Shown here: positions 36,700 to 48,618 of the stretch, piece by piece
How the letters are laid out: the number at the start of each line of letters is the position of its first letter
How positions within the stretch are numbered: position 1 is the first letter of the stretch
From: Siphonodentalium dalli
Taxonomy: Eukaryota; Mollusca; Scaphopoda; Gadilida; Siphonodentaliidae
Length of the DNA: 64,000 bases
Assembly (NCBI GenBank): GCA_032622095.1
Contig: CP136064.1
Span: 130,373,605 to 130,437,604 of the forward strand
Direction: 5' to 3'
Notes under the pieces: model-generated
What the model was told of the DNA's origin: nothing
The model's database searches: none
What the model saw: only the letters and a program-made list of their open reading frames with translations
Position numbers and translations under genes: made by a program

Positions 36700-37769
36700 T
36701 AGTCTCGACAATAATGCCCAATGATGTGAATATGAGGGAATTTCGGTGATTTTTCAAAATCTGTCCGCCATTGTGGGCGCCATTTTGGATTTGGGGGACT
36801 TTTATTTGGATATGGTACAAGGAAAGTTCTTCGCCTAGGTGTTCCCAACTTACAATAGTAAGCAGGTGTGGAGTTGTCATGACAATAATGCTCACTGATG
36901 TTAAAATCAGCGATTTTCGGCGATTTTTTATTTCTAGTGGCCATTTTGGCAGCCATCTTGGATTTGGGTAAATATTCCTCAACTCAGGTATAAGAGGAAT
37001 CCTAGCTCGAGTATATCCTGCATATATATATGCATGGGTGTTGTTATAATAGCAATAACATTCATTGATTCGAAACATAACATCGCGTTATTAACGGAGA
37101 TTCGGCTTTGACCTATGATACCGACATTTGGGAAAACGTGATATCGGACAAAAATATCCCGCAATGAATGCATATTATGGTCCCCATGTATTCGCCAATG
37201 ACTCCTCTATACGATAAATGTATAACATGACGCAAAAATTCTAACATTTTCCCACAGAGACAAACGAAAAGTGGTAACATGTCAGAAAAATAGCATATTT
37301 TCACATTTCGGCGGCCATGTTGGCCGCCATATTGGATTCTGGGGTCGGAATGTTGGCTAATTTGTAAGAGTTGTATATTAGCATAACGAATCGAGCGGAA
37401 AACAAGACCGCATGTGCTATCATCTTTACTATAATGGCGATCAAAGAGACCTGGTGCATTAAAAAAAAATGGCCGCCATGATGGACGCCATCTTGTCTGG
37501 AGTCTCTGCGGCCACTTTTTTTTCTTGTTAACAAGTGAAAAAAATTAGAGGAGACCTTAAGGAAGAAAATTAGTTGGGTGAAGTTAAGTCCTGGGGGGGG
37601 GGGGGGGGTGCAGAGGTCGACCAATATCTCCTGGACTATATGATCCATCAATATTATCGCCTGTTTCAACAATTGACTTCGTAATTCCATCCATTTTGGA
37701 TTGTTTGACATAATCGCTGAGCTATTATATGGATATGTGTGGGGACATATATCTTTTGAGGGTTTCCGC

Positions 37770-38430
37770 TGACGGAGGATGTCCATGGATTTCCAACTGC
37801 ACCCCCTCTTGAATCGGGCCAAAGACACAATATCACATAATTGAATTTGCACACGTCCCATCGTCTTTGAATTTCCCATATGGTACCTCACATACCTTGA
37901 ATTTTGACTGGACACCGGGGAGGGAGGGGCCTATAAGAAATTCCAATCCAATAATTTGACCAAAGTAGGAAAAATGCAAATGTTGGTCTAAAACCACTAA
38001 TTCCACATACATTAATGGTTGAAAAATCAGACTAAAAGAACAATTTCAAACCATTGTTGGTGTGAAATTTGCAACCAATATTGTTTCCAAGTTGGCGGGG
38101 GTCTCATGTCCCCACATGCACCCATGTAAGTTCGGTAACGTAATGCCCCATGCACCAAGAAACAATCTCCTGAAAACATCGTATGTGGTCTCAATGGGGG
38201 TGGGATCATCCGATTTGCCACAAAGCCATAATAACATTTGTCACCCCACATATACATGCACTATGAAATTATAACATTTCCAAATTTCCAAATAACGTGA
38301 CCACTTTCTCATTATGCAAAAGGTCTTTATGAGATCAGCAACGTTATACTACAGGTCGGTGGGTGTCTAATCCCACACGACTTCGGTAATACATGTCAAC
38401 AGTTGGAAATTTCACAAAGCTATGAATTGC
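37770..38430. repeat. Diverged TTCCAACC/C-rich family copy
   Basis: GATTTCCAACTGCACCCCCT then CTTGAATCGGGCC matches the 58-bp unit at 5930. CCACTAATTCCACATAC, GTTGAAAAATCAGAC and a late CAACAGTTGGAAATTTCAC resemble 16160-16480. Non-coding. Confidence 0.6.
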
Positions 38431-38534
38431 CAAAATGGACTATAGGTTATTTACCGGACGCAATTCACTTGAACCAGCATGACTAATACTGTTCTGATTG
38501 AGCTCAATCAACGCCGTCTAAACCGCCGCGTTCT

Positions 38535-38625
38535 CACGGGCGTAATATTTGCAGCAAGAAAATATTAGTGTGCAATTTTACCTGATATTTTCTTGCAGCT
38601 TCATGTGTACGCGCCCTAACGGTTG
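38535..38625. repeat. Small hairpin element, partner of 31374-31505
   Basis: GCAAGAAAATATTAG ... CTGATATTTTCTTGC form an internal inverted pair. The end CATGTGTACGCGCCCT is the reverse complement of AGGGCGCGTACACATG at 31395. It is probably a MITE terminus. Confidence 0.6.
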
Positions 38626-40469
38626 GATATGAACAGTCTGGCACACCAAGTCGACTTGATAGTGATTCAGTCCACAACTGTGACGGAAAGTATAGGAACC
38701 TACTAGTATTTGGCTTTTGGTAAAAAAAAACAACAACAGATTGTACAATAAAATAATCAGATAATTTTCAAAATCAGTATTTTATGACACCCATGATAAC
38801 AATGCACGGTATAAAAGAAACAAACATATCTTATAAATAGAGGTTACCAAATATCCCACTAGTTTTGAAAATGTCGAAATCAACTTTTATCATTGTTAAA
38901 AAATATATTTCAGATACCAAACGGTTCTCTTAGACGATAATCATTCATAATTACTCACGGCATGGCATGATATTTATATAGGGGGAGATCACGGAACCGG
39001 TAATCACAAATCACCAATCATCAGGATCCTGAATCATCCCCAACATTAGCATTACACACGGGGGCTCATCCGGTACTCGAGAAATGCCGCTTTTCCGATA
39101 AATGCTCCGCCGCTCCACCGAGACGCTACCTTTCACTTCCGATATTCAAAGTTTTTTTTCACCTTTATATGACAGCAGAGAAAATAAGGTAAGGTTTCTG
39201 GAAGCAAACGACATCCTATATACGAGTCACTGTCGTCCCGAACTAATATGTCACGAGGAGATCACAGTGAGTGCCTTGTTTGGCATCTGGAAAGCGTCGA
39301 CATTTTGTGTGTACATTTATCACTAAAACAGTGTCAACAAAAAGTAAATAAATCGAGTATGATATTACTGTAATTTGGTTATGAAAACTGTTATTTTCGC
39401 AGATGGTTATATTTCTTACCTGTGGATATGCATTACATTACAATATGAGGCAATTATCGGACCAAAATCGACAACTAAAAAGTTATCTGAATTGTTACGG
39501 TTCTTTTCCGACAACATGCTACACATCGTGTGCTCTTCCGATAAATTGGCTACGATTCTGAACCGATACTTGTATTCTTTTTTGTCTTTATGGACTCTTT
39601 CTTGTAGTATTCAAACTATAATTCTCTTTCATTTCAATTGTTATTTGTTCAGCGATATTGAATCATTTATAGTTGCATATTAGAGGAGCAGTCTTGACCA
39701 GAATTATTTATTTTTATTTTTGTTTACACACGGAAGAATTATATATCACATGAAAGTAGAAGATGTCGGTTTCGTGTTCCGCCCTGCTGTAAAAAGTGAA
39801 AGTGTTGCCGCTGCCATGGAAACGGAATGTAAACAATGTAGACACATCGCGACCTGATTTCCAGGTTGTCCTAAGTGCATTTTTTATGTTTTTGAGATAA
39901 TCGATTGTTAAAGTTTGAATCTAAGACCGAATTGGTCCCTTATTTTAGTTGGGGATATATCTAGTCATATTAAGTAAACATTGTTTTGGAATCTTTCAGA
40001 AGATCGAAGGGCCGGTGCAAGGGAATATTTATCCCAAGAATTTTGTATTTTTGTTGGGATCTATACCCGGATGTAGGTTGAAAAGTTAAACTTTGTAACG
40101 ATAAAAGGTGTTAAAATGTTGTCTGTTTATTATACGGATTGAATGCAGAACGTTTGGTTCACTTCTGTGCGAAACACAGAAAACAGCTGAAACTCGCTCT
40201 GATTATGCTTAGATTTTGTAGAGTGTGTATAGGTATTTCATGTCTTTAGCGACCTATATTACCCCACTACAACATACACCAGTATTGTGGTTCAAATGCG
40301 CCATGTCCGTTCAGATGGTAAATATATATTAAAATGAGAAACCTACATACGATAAAGTAACTAAACGGTTGTATTCAAATGTGCAATACATGGATAAATC
40401 AACGATATATTGATGCATTGTGCAAAGGAGTGAGATAGGAACGTGACGACAGGGCTGTCTCACCCCCAG

Positions 40470-40830
40470 CTTTGGATAAATGCTCAACAGTTGGAAATTT
40501 GATATACCTGACACAACATTTGTTGGGAATTTCACACCAACAATAGGTTGAAATTGTTCTCGTTGTTTGATTTTCCAACAATTTATTAGTCGAGAATTTG
40601 TAGCCTTTAGACCAAAATTTGCACATTTTTCTTTCATTAGTACAAAAAATTGGACTGAATTTGCTATTATTGAAACTGGGGGGGGGGGGGGGGGGGGGGG
40701 GGTTAGGTCCCAAAATGTCCAACAATTGGAAAGCTTGACGCCAGTCTGGATGCTAGAATTTAGCAAATTTCATGTTCAGATTTCACACCGGGCCGAACCA
40801 TGGTTGGAAAACAAATCGATTTGCATGGCA
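40470..40830. repeat. TTCCAACC-family fragment with a 25-G run
   Basis: CAACAGTTGGAAATTTGATA and CACACCGGGCCGAACCATGG belong to the 6190/25905 family. An unbroken run of 25 G lies at 40678-40702. A second run of 19 G lies at 41018-41036. Confidence 0.65.
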
Positions 40831-41149
40831 TTAGACCTCTGGATATTAGGATATTATGACTATTCAGGCTCATAACTACACATTTTCTTGTTCTGCATGG
40901 TCAGCCCAGTGGATTATGCCCACCCCCGACTTATGACAAAAAGACTACTGATTGATTTAGAATATGCTACCAGCCAGGCGGTTGTGAGGGACCAGTTGAG
41001 AAAAATAAATGCGCAACGGGGGGGGGGGGGGGGGGGTGGTAAAATGCAATTACGCGCAAACTTATGAATTTGATATGGTTCAAGGGGTGTAGTTAGACAT
41101 TCGAATGTGGACACCCCTCCTAACGCGGAGAACGTTGGACGGGTATCTC

Positions 41150-41410
41150 AAACTCGTTAATGATGAACTAACAACATATATTGAAAAGAACAATAAGCTG
41201 CAAATATTGGCAACGTAACAGCATGTAATGGCGAATTAACTGCATATATTGACTAACTATACCTGCATATAAATGTATTGACAAAAAATAGCTGCATATA
41301 TTGGCAAAGTAGCTGCCTATTTTGACAAACTATATATAACCATATATATTGACAAAGTAGCTGCATATAATGGCAAATGAGCTATATATTGATATATTAA
41401 CCAGATATAT
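41150..41410 (+). repeat. Degenerate 'GCATATATTGACAAA' tandem repeat
   Basis: About ten loose units of 20-35 bp read (A)GCTGCATATATTG(A/G)CAAA(G/C)TA, running into the MITE at 41420. Non-coding. Confidence 0.7.
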
Positions 41411-41419
41411 TGCATGAGC

Positions 41420-41796
41420 TTAAAGATGCACAACCGAATTAACGCTCCTAAATTAATATTTCTTTGGCTTCATGGGTGAAACATATTTTATTCGAGTCGA
41501 GGAACCCACCCATCAAATCTCAGAGTGATCAGATCTCGATTTTTGAAATCTGTTATTTTTCACCACCTGGAATACTTGGGGCCTGGCAAATATTCGACGA
41601 ATGCGACTGACAACCAATTGATACCAAATTGCTTTGGAACAAAATGTTGATATATATAACATTTTTTGGACAATTTTATACTGTAGTTGACAGTGGTTAG
41701 CATTATTTTTTGTCAATCGATTCTGATAACTGAATTGTTGTTCTTGTTGAAATCTGATGATATGGGGACCATCGAATCGAATTGTGTGCCTTTTAC
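41420..41796 (+). repeat. TTAA MITE, near-complete copy
   Basis: Left end TTAA-AGATGCACAACCGAATT, then ACGCTCCTAAATTAATATTT and GAGTCGAGGAACCCACCC. The middle ATACTGTAGTTGACAGTGG is the reverse complement of 58890-58910. The right end GGGACCATCGAATCGAATTG then TGTGCC is followed by TTTTA, a decayed TTAA. The copy at 58752 is in the opposite orientation. Confidence 0.75.
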
Positions 41797-41829
41797 ATAT
41801 TAAGGCAGCTATGACATTCCATACAGCGA

Positions 41830-42830
41830 TATGATGATGTTCTGATGGCGGTGACGATGACGGGGAAAAGTGCATGTTATATAGAACACAAATTTCAAAA
41901 AGTTATATTGTGTCGCAAGTTATAGGACTTTCCGAGGACTTTCTTTCCAATAACGACATTTTTTGTTTTTGTTTTTTTTTCAATATCGTTTCTATGAATT
42001 TTCTGCAGTTTTATCAAAATGTATAAGAACACGTATGAAGCTATCACAATATGCATAAATTATTACTGTGACATAGATAGAACCGCATGAGTGTCTGGAT
42101 TTTGACGAAATTATTGCACGAGATTTGTTGGCGGAGCAATAACGTCGTGCGATCATGCGAATTACGTTCATAGATATGTAATAAAATGTAGTACCTAACA
42201 AATGTTCAAATTCCAAAATTATCGCATTTTTGGCAAAAATCACCATTTTCACCCCAATATCACGGAGTGGCCATAAAACCTAAATGTGCATCCTATTTAA
42301 CACTGGAAAAGTTGAAAAGGGCTTTGAGACATCTATAATGTTTTGCTTCATTAAATTACACGTTATAAAAGTCCGGTTTATGGAAAAAAAATTCATTATT
42401 TGGCGAAATTGTGTCCTTCTCCATGACTACAGCTGAATAAACACCAACAGTGACGCTACGAAGAAGTCTGGATTGAAAGTGCATGTCATAAAAAACAAAT
42501 TTCAGGAAGTTATATTGTGTGGCAAGGGTTATTTTTTGTATTTTTTCAATATCCTTTCCATGGTAACAGGTATTTATCAGGGTATTGTGCCTTTTCGGCA
42601 GTTTTATCCAAATTACTTGAAGTACACATATGAAGCTACCATAAATTATTACTGTAACCAATGTAGTATCTAATAAATGTTCCAATTCCAAAATTATCAC
42701 ATTTTTTTTGCAAAAATGGCAATAACATCTTCTTAACCTATATGTGCATCTTGTTACTACTGGAATAGTTGGACAATAGTTATCATGGAAAAATAACAAG
42801 AAATTATCTTCAATGTAATGTTTCTGTTGT
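41830..42830 (+). repeat. Direct duplication, about 600-bp spacing
   Basis: 41870-42245 (AAAAGTGCATGTTATA, AAGTTATATTGTGTCGCAAG, CAATATCGTTTC, TATGAAGCTA, AAATTATTACTGTGAC, AAATGTTCAAATTCCAAAAT) repeats in the same order at 42473-42715 with indels. Translations of both halves are broken. It is a tandem repeat of unknown origin. Confidence 0.7.
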
Positions 42831-43059
42831 AGAAAATGCTTAAATTCGTTTTACCATCTACTGAAGGGTTTTATCTCAAAATGTGTCTACATTGTTTATA
42901 CGTCGTTTCCATGGCAACGGCACCACTTTCGAGTTTTACAACAGGGCGGAACATAAAGCTGGCATCTTCTACTTTCATATGATATATATTTTTTCTGTGT
43001 GTAAACAAAAATTTAACTCGAAAAATAAGCCCCGTTGGTTGATGTTGTTTACTCAACAT

Positions 43060-44256
43060 TCACTAAATGATACAAAGAAAGAAAATCTCTATTTGGCCAC
43101 AGGTATGCACTCGTCGGCACTCTTCAAATAATAAAAAACGGTTACATTTTATGTTTGTTATATCAAAATCTTTGCGTTTGGTCGAGAAATGGTTACTCAT
43201 ATTCGACAAACTCCGGGGGGACGCTGACTTTTCAATTCATCCTTATCCACTTGCCCATAGCATAGGGTTAATGGTGGTTTCCAGTGTTCAGGTATACCGA
43301 ACAAATTCATTAGTATATACATAAAGAAACAGTCATGGTAACATGCTCATCTCGAAACAAGTAAAGGAACTTTGTCAATTCATTCACCTTATATAGGCCT
43401 ATCATGTCATACATGTAGCTAAGCGCTTTGTATTTCGCAAGATTCTCGTGTTTCACGACGACCAATGATTTGCTTGTCACCAATATATAACAATTAAGGC
43501 CACGTGGCGATCACAATTCAAGAACATTACCTCCCTCATTGAAGAATGAGAAACGATCGCGAACTTATTACTATATGATGTATTTGTGAGTTTTGGTGAA
43601 CATCCAAAACCGTAATCGTAACAGCATATAGGAAACAACGACAGCGAATAGTTGTTATTCATTGTCCGAAATATGTCTATTGTTTTAGAATATAATTATA
43701 TGGGAAGAACAATCGAAGGACCCGTCTATATATCATATGACAACAATGATATATGCAGAATATGAATAGAGGTTCAGTTGGGCGACCAAGACAGCAAAAT
43801 CGTGGGAACTACAAAACTGTGTTTCCCTCTATATAGTAACCATGCACTACAGCATATAACCACTCGAAAATAAGCCCATTCGCAATATCGAGTGTAACCA
43901 TGGAAATCCGCCATCCATAAAGGTAATATTTCACATTGTTAAAAGTTAAAACAATAGGAATTTTATAAAAATTAATCGACAGCTTGTGTATTATTTTCCA
44001 GAAAATAAGACACAATCTGTCGTATTCTGGAACATACCACAGTATATAAACTATTGCGTTAAAGACCAAATATGGCGACTATCGCATTCCATACACCTGT
44101 CTAAATTAGCGTGATTCATACATCATCGCTAAAACTGGCCAATCATATGTACCAATTATTTCTTTGAGGAATATTCTCTGAAAGTTAAAAACTTACCATT
44201 TTGTAAAGATTTCTTCTTTTTCTCTGCAATTATCGCAAATGAAACGTAGCATCTTC
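43060..44256. other. Unassigned DNA
   Basis: ORFs of 60-86 codons are scattered on both strands without domain signatures. No repeat or RNA gene was recognised. Confidence 0.4.
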
Positions 44257-44329
44257 GAAAATGCGGCGTAGCATTTATCGGAAAAGCGCAATTCTCGAGT
44301 AGCGGATGAACCCCTGTGACCGCTGAAAA

Positions 44330-44791
44330 ATCCAATGTGTGCATGCAAGTCCCACACTATACGCCCTGTTAAATCTAATGCGTGTATGTAAGTCCCACAC
44401 TATACGCCCTGTTAAATCTAATGTGTGCATGTAAGTCCCCCCACAGCACGCCCTGTTAAATCTAATGTGTGCATGTAAGTCCCACACTACACCCTGTTAA
44501 ATCTAATGTGTGCATGAAAGTCCCACACTACGCCCTGTTAAATCTAATGTGTGCATGCAAGTCCCACACGGCGCCCTGTTAAATCCAATGTGTGGATGCA
44601 AGTCTCACACTACGCCCTGTTAAATCTAATGTGTGCATGTAAGTCCCACACTACACCCTGTTAAATCCAATGTGTGCATGCAAGTCCCACACGGCGCCCT
44701 GTTAAATATAATGTGTGCATGTAAGTCCCACACTATGCCCTGTTAAATATAATGTGTGTATGTAAGTCCCACACTACGCCCTGTTAAATCT
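44330..44791 (+). repeat. Minisatellite, 41-44-bp unit, about 11 copies
   Basis: CCCTGTTAAAT starts at 44364, 44407, 44451, 44492, 44533, 44574, 44615, 44656, 44697, 44738 and 44779, so the spacing is exactly 41 bp over the last seven or eight units and 41-44 bp before that. The consensus is CCCTGTTAAATCTAATGTGT followed by GCATGTAAGTCCCACACTAC G. Substitutions are few, so the array is young or homogenised. There are no variable spacers, so it is not CRISPR. Confidence 0.95.
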
Positions 44792-45530
44792 ACCTGGACT
44801 ATATATAAACCCAGTTGGTGAAAACCAGCCCTCTTTTTACATTGTGAAATTTAGTGCCACTTTTTCTTTCTCTGTTGTGTATACTTGCTTGATTAATGTC
44901 ACTTACATATATGAATCAGTGAGACTCGGCTTTCCAAAATTAAATGAAATTGTTCCCAATGCCTCAATTCACAAACAGATAAATGACATTAAAATCAAAT
45001 TGAAAGAAAGCCGCATAGTGAATAATAAAACTGATATTTTCAACGATGACAAATGTTCGGGCGCGAACAAGTTAAGGGCGTACCGCGTAGTCAAACGACC
45101 GTACACACAAGACACACAAGAACCATAGTTTAATATTGTCCAAAATATCGACACAAAGAGTATGTTTTTGTAAACTAAGAATTAGTAATCATAACTTGAC
45201 AATTAAAAAGGGTCGCCATAAACAGCCAATAGTGTCACTTGATAAAAGAATTTGTAGGAACTGGAGGTTGATAATGAAGAACACTTCCTTATGCGCTGCA
45301 ACACATATGATAAGATGCGTAAACACTTCTTTTATGAGATAGGGATGACGAGTGATCAATTTATTGGATTGAATGATGGCCAAAAATGCAATACATAATG
45401 CAAAACAACGAGCCTAATACATGCAACATAATCTGCAACATGGTCAGGACATTTTTCAAAGAAAGGTAAAATGCTACTGATATAATTATGAAATAGTTAC
45501 TATAGTATATATATTATGTTGAATCATTGT
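44792..45530. other. Unassigned DNA
   Basis: A 94-codon ORF (44844-45128, +) contains a lysine-rich, coiled-coil-like middle (HKQINDIKIKLKESRIVNNK). Its codon use looks ordinary and there is no recognised domain. A TATATAAA string at about 44800-44810 lies 34 bp upstream. No other evidence of a gene. Confidence 0.3.
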
Positions 45531-46326
45531 TAGCTCAACTTACTTTGTAAGTTTGAGCTATTGCCATGGGTTGGCGTCCGTCGTCCGCGTGTGTGTGTGT
45601 GCGTGTGTCCGTCAACAATTTCCTTTGGCGCGGTCTACATGTCGTATCTTTGATCTAGATGGGAACGAGTCATTTTGGGGTCATTTGGCCAAAAAACATG
45701 GCCGTCGTCAGCCATCTTGTATTTTACTCTTCGCATCACTAAATACTTTCGCGCAGGCTACAGGTCGTATCTTTGATCTGATCTTTATGAAATTTGTCAT
45801 GAATGTTGACATTGACATGTAGATGGGAACGAGTCAGTTTGGGGTCATTCGTCCAAAAAACATGGCCGCTGGTGGCCATCTTGGATTTCATAATTAAATC
45901 AATTGGCGCGGGCTACAGGCCGTGGTCATCATAAAATTGGGCCGTGGTCATCATAAAATTGGTCATGAATGTTGACATTTACATGTAGATGGGAACGAGT
46001 CATTTTAGGATCATTCGGCCAAAAAACATGGCCGCTGGTGGCCATCTTGGATTTTACTCTTTGCATCACTAAATCCTTTGACACATCCTACATACCACAT
46101 CTCTGATCCGATTATCACCAACCGTCATATGGATCATCGGGGTGACCTCTAGATGGGAACGAGTCATTTTGGGGTCATTTGGCAAAAAAACATGGCCGTT
46201 GTCAGCCATCTTGTATTTTACTCTTTGCATCACTAAATACTTTCGCGCGGGCTACAGGTCGTATCTTTGATCGGATCTTTATGTAATTTGTCATGAATGT
46301 TGACATTGACATGTAGATGGGAACGA
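45531..46326 (+). repeat. Pearl-like element, head and first units
   Basis: The head palindrome AGCTCAACTTACTTTGTAAG then TTTGAGCT is at 45532-45555, followed by TATTGCCATGGGTTGGCGTC, a (GT)n microsatellite and about five core units of 160 bp. It stops abruptly after GATGGGAACGA at 46326 and resumes at 49014 with GTCATTTTGGGG, so the LINE between them is an insertion. Confidence 0.85.
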
Positions 46327-48618
46327 TTCTAGAAGTAATGAACGATTCAATTCCGAAATCTACTGTTGTAATCAGACCTAAAGACAAATTATGGTTCACT
46401 TCAGAAATACGTAGAGAAATACGGAAACGTGATAGGCTGAGATCCAAGGCCATAAAAAATAATACCCTATACCACTGGGAAAGATATAAAAAGACACGAA
46501 ATCGCGTAAATAATATGAAAAAATATGCTAAAGCAAATTTTGATGAAAAAATCGAAGAGAAAGTTAGAGAATCGCCAACTCCTAGAGACTTTTGGCATCT
46601 TATGAATTATTTATTTAATAAGAAAAAAACAGCGACTATCCCGCCAATATATAATCAACCTGTAAGAAATAGTACCCATGCCGATACTTATGCATTTGAT
46701 GATTTCGAGAAAGCGAACATTCTAAACGAGAGTTTCATATCAAACGCAACATTAGCGAGAGAAGACAGCAACCCCCCGTTATTTAAACTTCGATGCTCAA
46801 ACACGATAACGGAAATTGAAGTATCAAGAGAAAACATCATAACAAGTATCAAAACCCTCAAATTGAATAAAGCCCATGGCCATGATGGAATAAGTGCGCG
46901 AATGCTAATAAACACTGCCGAAACCATTGCATCGCCTTTACGGATCTTATTTGAGCTTTCACTAAAACAATCTAAATTCCCAACTGATTGGAAAATTGCT
47001 AACGTAACACCAATCTATAAAAAAGACGACCCCTCTGATAGTAAAAATTATAGACCTATATCCCTACTACCTTGCCTGGCCAAAATATTTGAAAATTTAG
47101 TTTTAAACGATCAAAATACTTTCTTTTTTGATAACAAACTCTTATACCACCACCAATCTGGTTTTCTACCAGGACGCAGTACCTCATACCAACTCATCGA
47201 TTTATACCACAACCTGTGCCAGACTCTCGACAAAGGCTTATATACTTGTTCTGTATTTTGTGATATCTCAAAGGCATTTGAGAGAGTCTGGCACCGGGGG
47301 CTGGTGTATAAGTTGAGTCACTATGGAATTAGGGGACGACTTCTGGCCTGGCTGGAGGATTATTTACATAACAGAAAGCAAAGAGTCCTTGTAAATGATA
47401 CATATTCTGACTTGAAACGTATCCCAGCTTGGGTGCCCCAAGGATAAATATTGGGCCCCTTCCTGTTTCTGGTCTATATAAACGACATACCTGACGTCAC
47501 CCAGTCCGATACGCGAATGTTCGCAGACGATACATGCTTGTCTGCTTCTCATTACGATATGGATATCCTAACAATTGATCTAAATAACGACTTGAATAAA
47601 ATTGACGAATGGGCTCAAAAATGGCTAGTGTCCTTCAATCCTCTAAAAACTGTAGCGCTATCTTACTCCCTAGTATCCGGAAATCCCCATCTCAACTTGA
47701 AATTCCAGGGAAACGATGTTTCCTTTGTAGATTCGCACACGCATCTTGGTCTGGAACTCCAAAATAATCTCAAATGGAACAAATATCTGGATAACGTAGC
47801 GAAAAAGGTTTCTGCAAGATTATCCCAACTCAGAAAACTAAAATATAAGCTTGACCGAAAGACACTTGAATGTATTTATCTAACTTATATACTCCCCTTA
47901 ATGGACTACGTCGATATTGTCTGGGACTGTGCGCCACAGCAACAGACTGAAAGACTCGATCGCCTTCATAAAGATGCAGCAAGAATTGTCAGTGGTTTAA
48001 CGCGTTCTGCCCCCATTAAAGATTTAATGCTTGAAGTTGGCTGGCCCACACCGCAAATAAGACGCGAATTTCACAAATTACAAACGCTTTACAAAATAAT
48101 AAATGCTGACGCACCTAGTTATCTAACCATACTCCTACCACCGCGAGCCGGCGAGGTATCGGGTTATTCCTTCAGAAGACCTGGCGACTTCTACGCATAT
48201 TATTGTGAAACAGAACATTTCAGAAAATCGTTCATGCCAAAAATGTGCCTAACTTGGAACAAACTCTCCGACATTGTAACCAAAGCTGAAAGCCTACATG
48301 AATTCAAAATATTCCTCAAAATTATATACTACATACCAAAACCCCCTAATTACTATTATACCGGTTCCCGAAAAAAACAATATAATACATACCAAATTGA
48401 GAAACAAATGCAGCGACTTAAATCATGACAAATTTGAAAACCATATAGCTCTTAGCCCATTCTGTGATTGTGGAAACGAAATCGAAGACGCCCACCATTA
48501 CTTTTTCTTATGTCCCTTATACCAGACACAACGCGTACTGTTCTTTAATATGCTTAGAACTAAGGGTATCACTGTATATAATACCGCCGGCTTCCTTAAA
48601 GGTTTAAACAAACATTAG
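46317..48618 (+). pseudogene. LINE reverse transcriptase with C-terminal CCHC-like motif, broken by one stop and one frameshift
   Basis: The frame from 46317 to 47447 gives KDKLWFTSEIRREIRKRDRL (linker before RT), NKAHGHDGISARML, NYRPISLLPCLAKIFENL (RT motif), HQSGFLPGRST and CDISKAFERVWHRGLVYKL (first catalytic Asp). It stops at TAA (47445-47447) directly after VPQG, where active relatives have VPQGSILGP. The same frame continues from 47448 with ILGPFLFLVYINDI and FADDT (catalytic Asp pair), then the thumb (RLDRLHKDAARIVSGLTRSA), to 48428. A one-base shift in or near an A-run around 48370 moves the true frame to 48380-48618, which holds NKCSDLNHDKFENHI and the C-x-C-G/H/C motif CDCGNEIEDAHHYFFLCP. 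The catalytic residues are otherwise intact, so the decay is recent. Confidence 0.92.

Larger units (their letters stand above)
31613..37638. mobile_element. Giant palindromic foldback element, copy B
   Basis: The termini are exact inverted copies over at least 20 bp. The left starts TAGTCCAGGAGATATTGG (31613) and the right ends CCAATATCTCCTGGACTA (37638). The left arm is about 31613-33878, the loop 33879-34180 and the right arm about 34181-37638, with a 1.05-kb insert at 35652-36699. The inner sides match copy A. The arms carry tandem units of about 170 bp centred on AAGATGGCGGCCAAAATGGC (32282, 32455, 32628, 32790). The outermost kilobase of the two arms is far more alike than the inner parts. 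Flanks read ...TTAT and TATGATC, compatible with a short TAT duplication. No intact transposase was seen. The 202- and 204-codon minus-strand ORFs are arm translations. Confidence 0.88.
39055..44311. repeat. Long-range inverted duplication with two matched pairs
   Basis: 39058-39105 (GGGCTCATCCGGTACTCGAG, then CGCTTTTCCGATAAATGCT) matches the reverse complement of 44257-44311. 39709-39850 (TGTTTACACACGG ... GAAAGTAGAAGATG ... TTCCGCCCTGCTGTAAAA ... GCCATGGAAACG) matches the reverse complement of 42888-43030. The pairs are nested about a centre near 41.5 kb, as in another decayed foldback. Other parts of the arms were not matched by eye. Confidence 0.6.

Noticed and set aside
36470-37915. Long minus-strand ORFs of 202 and 204 codons
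   Set aside because: They are translations of the foldback right arm, its hairpin and its subrepeats. The same peptide words reappear from the left arm (32258-32581), and the ORFs cross the insertion boundary at 36699, so they are not genes.
44330-44791. Possible CRISPR-like array
   Set aside because: The units are contiguous, with no unique spacers, and the genome is eukaryotic. This is a minisatellite.
47445-47447. In-frame TAA in the RT as a recoded or programmed stop
   Set aside because: The frame also has a later frameshift and the element lacks its 5' half, so simple decay explains it.
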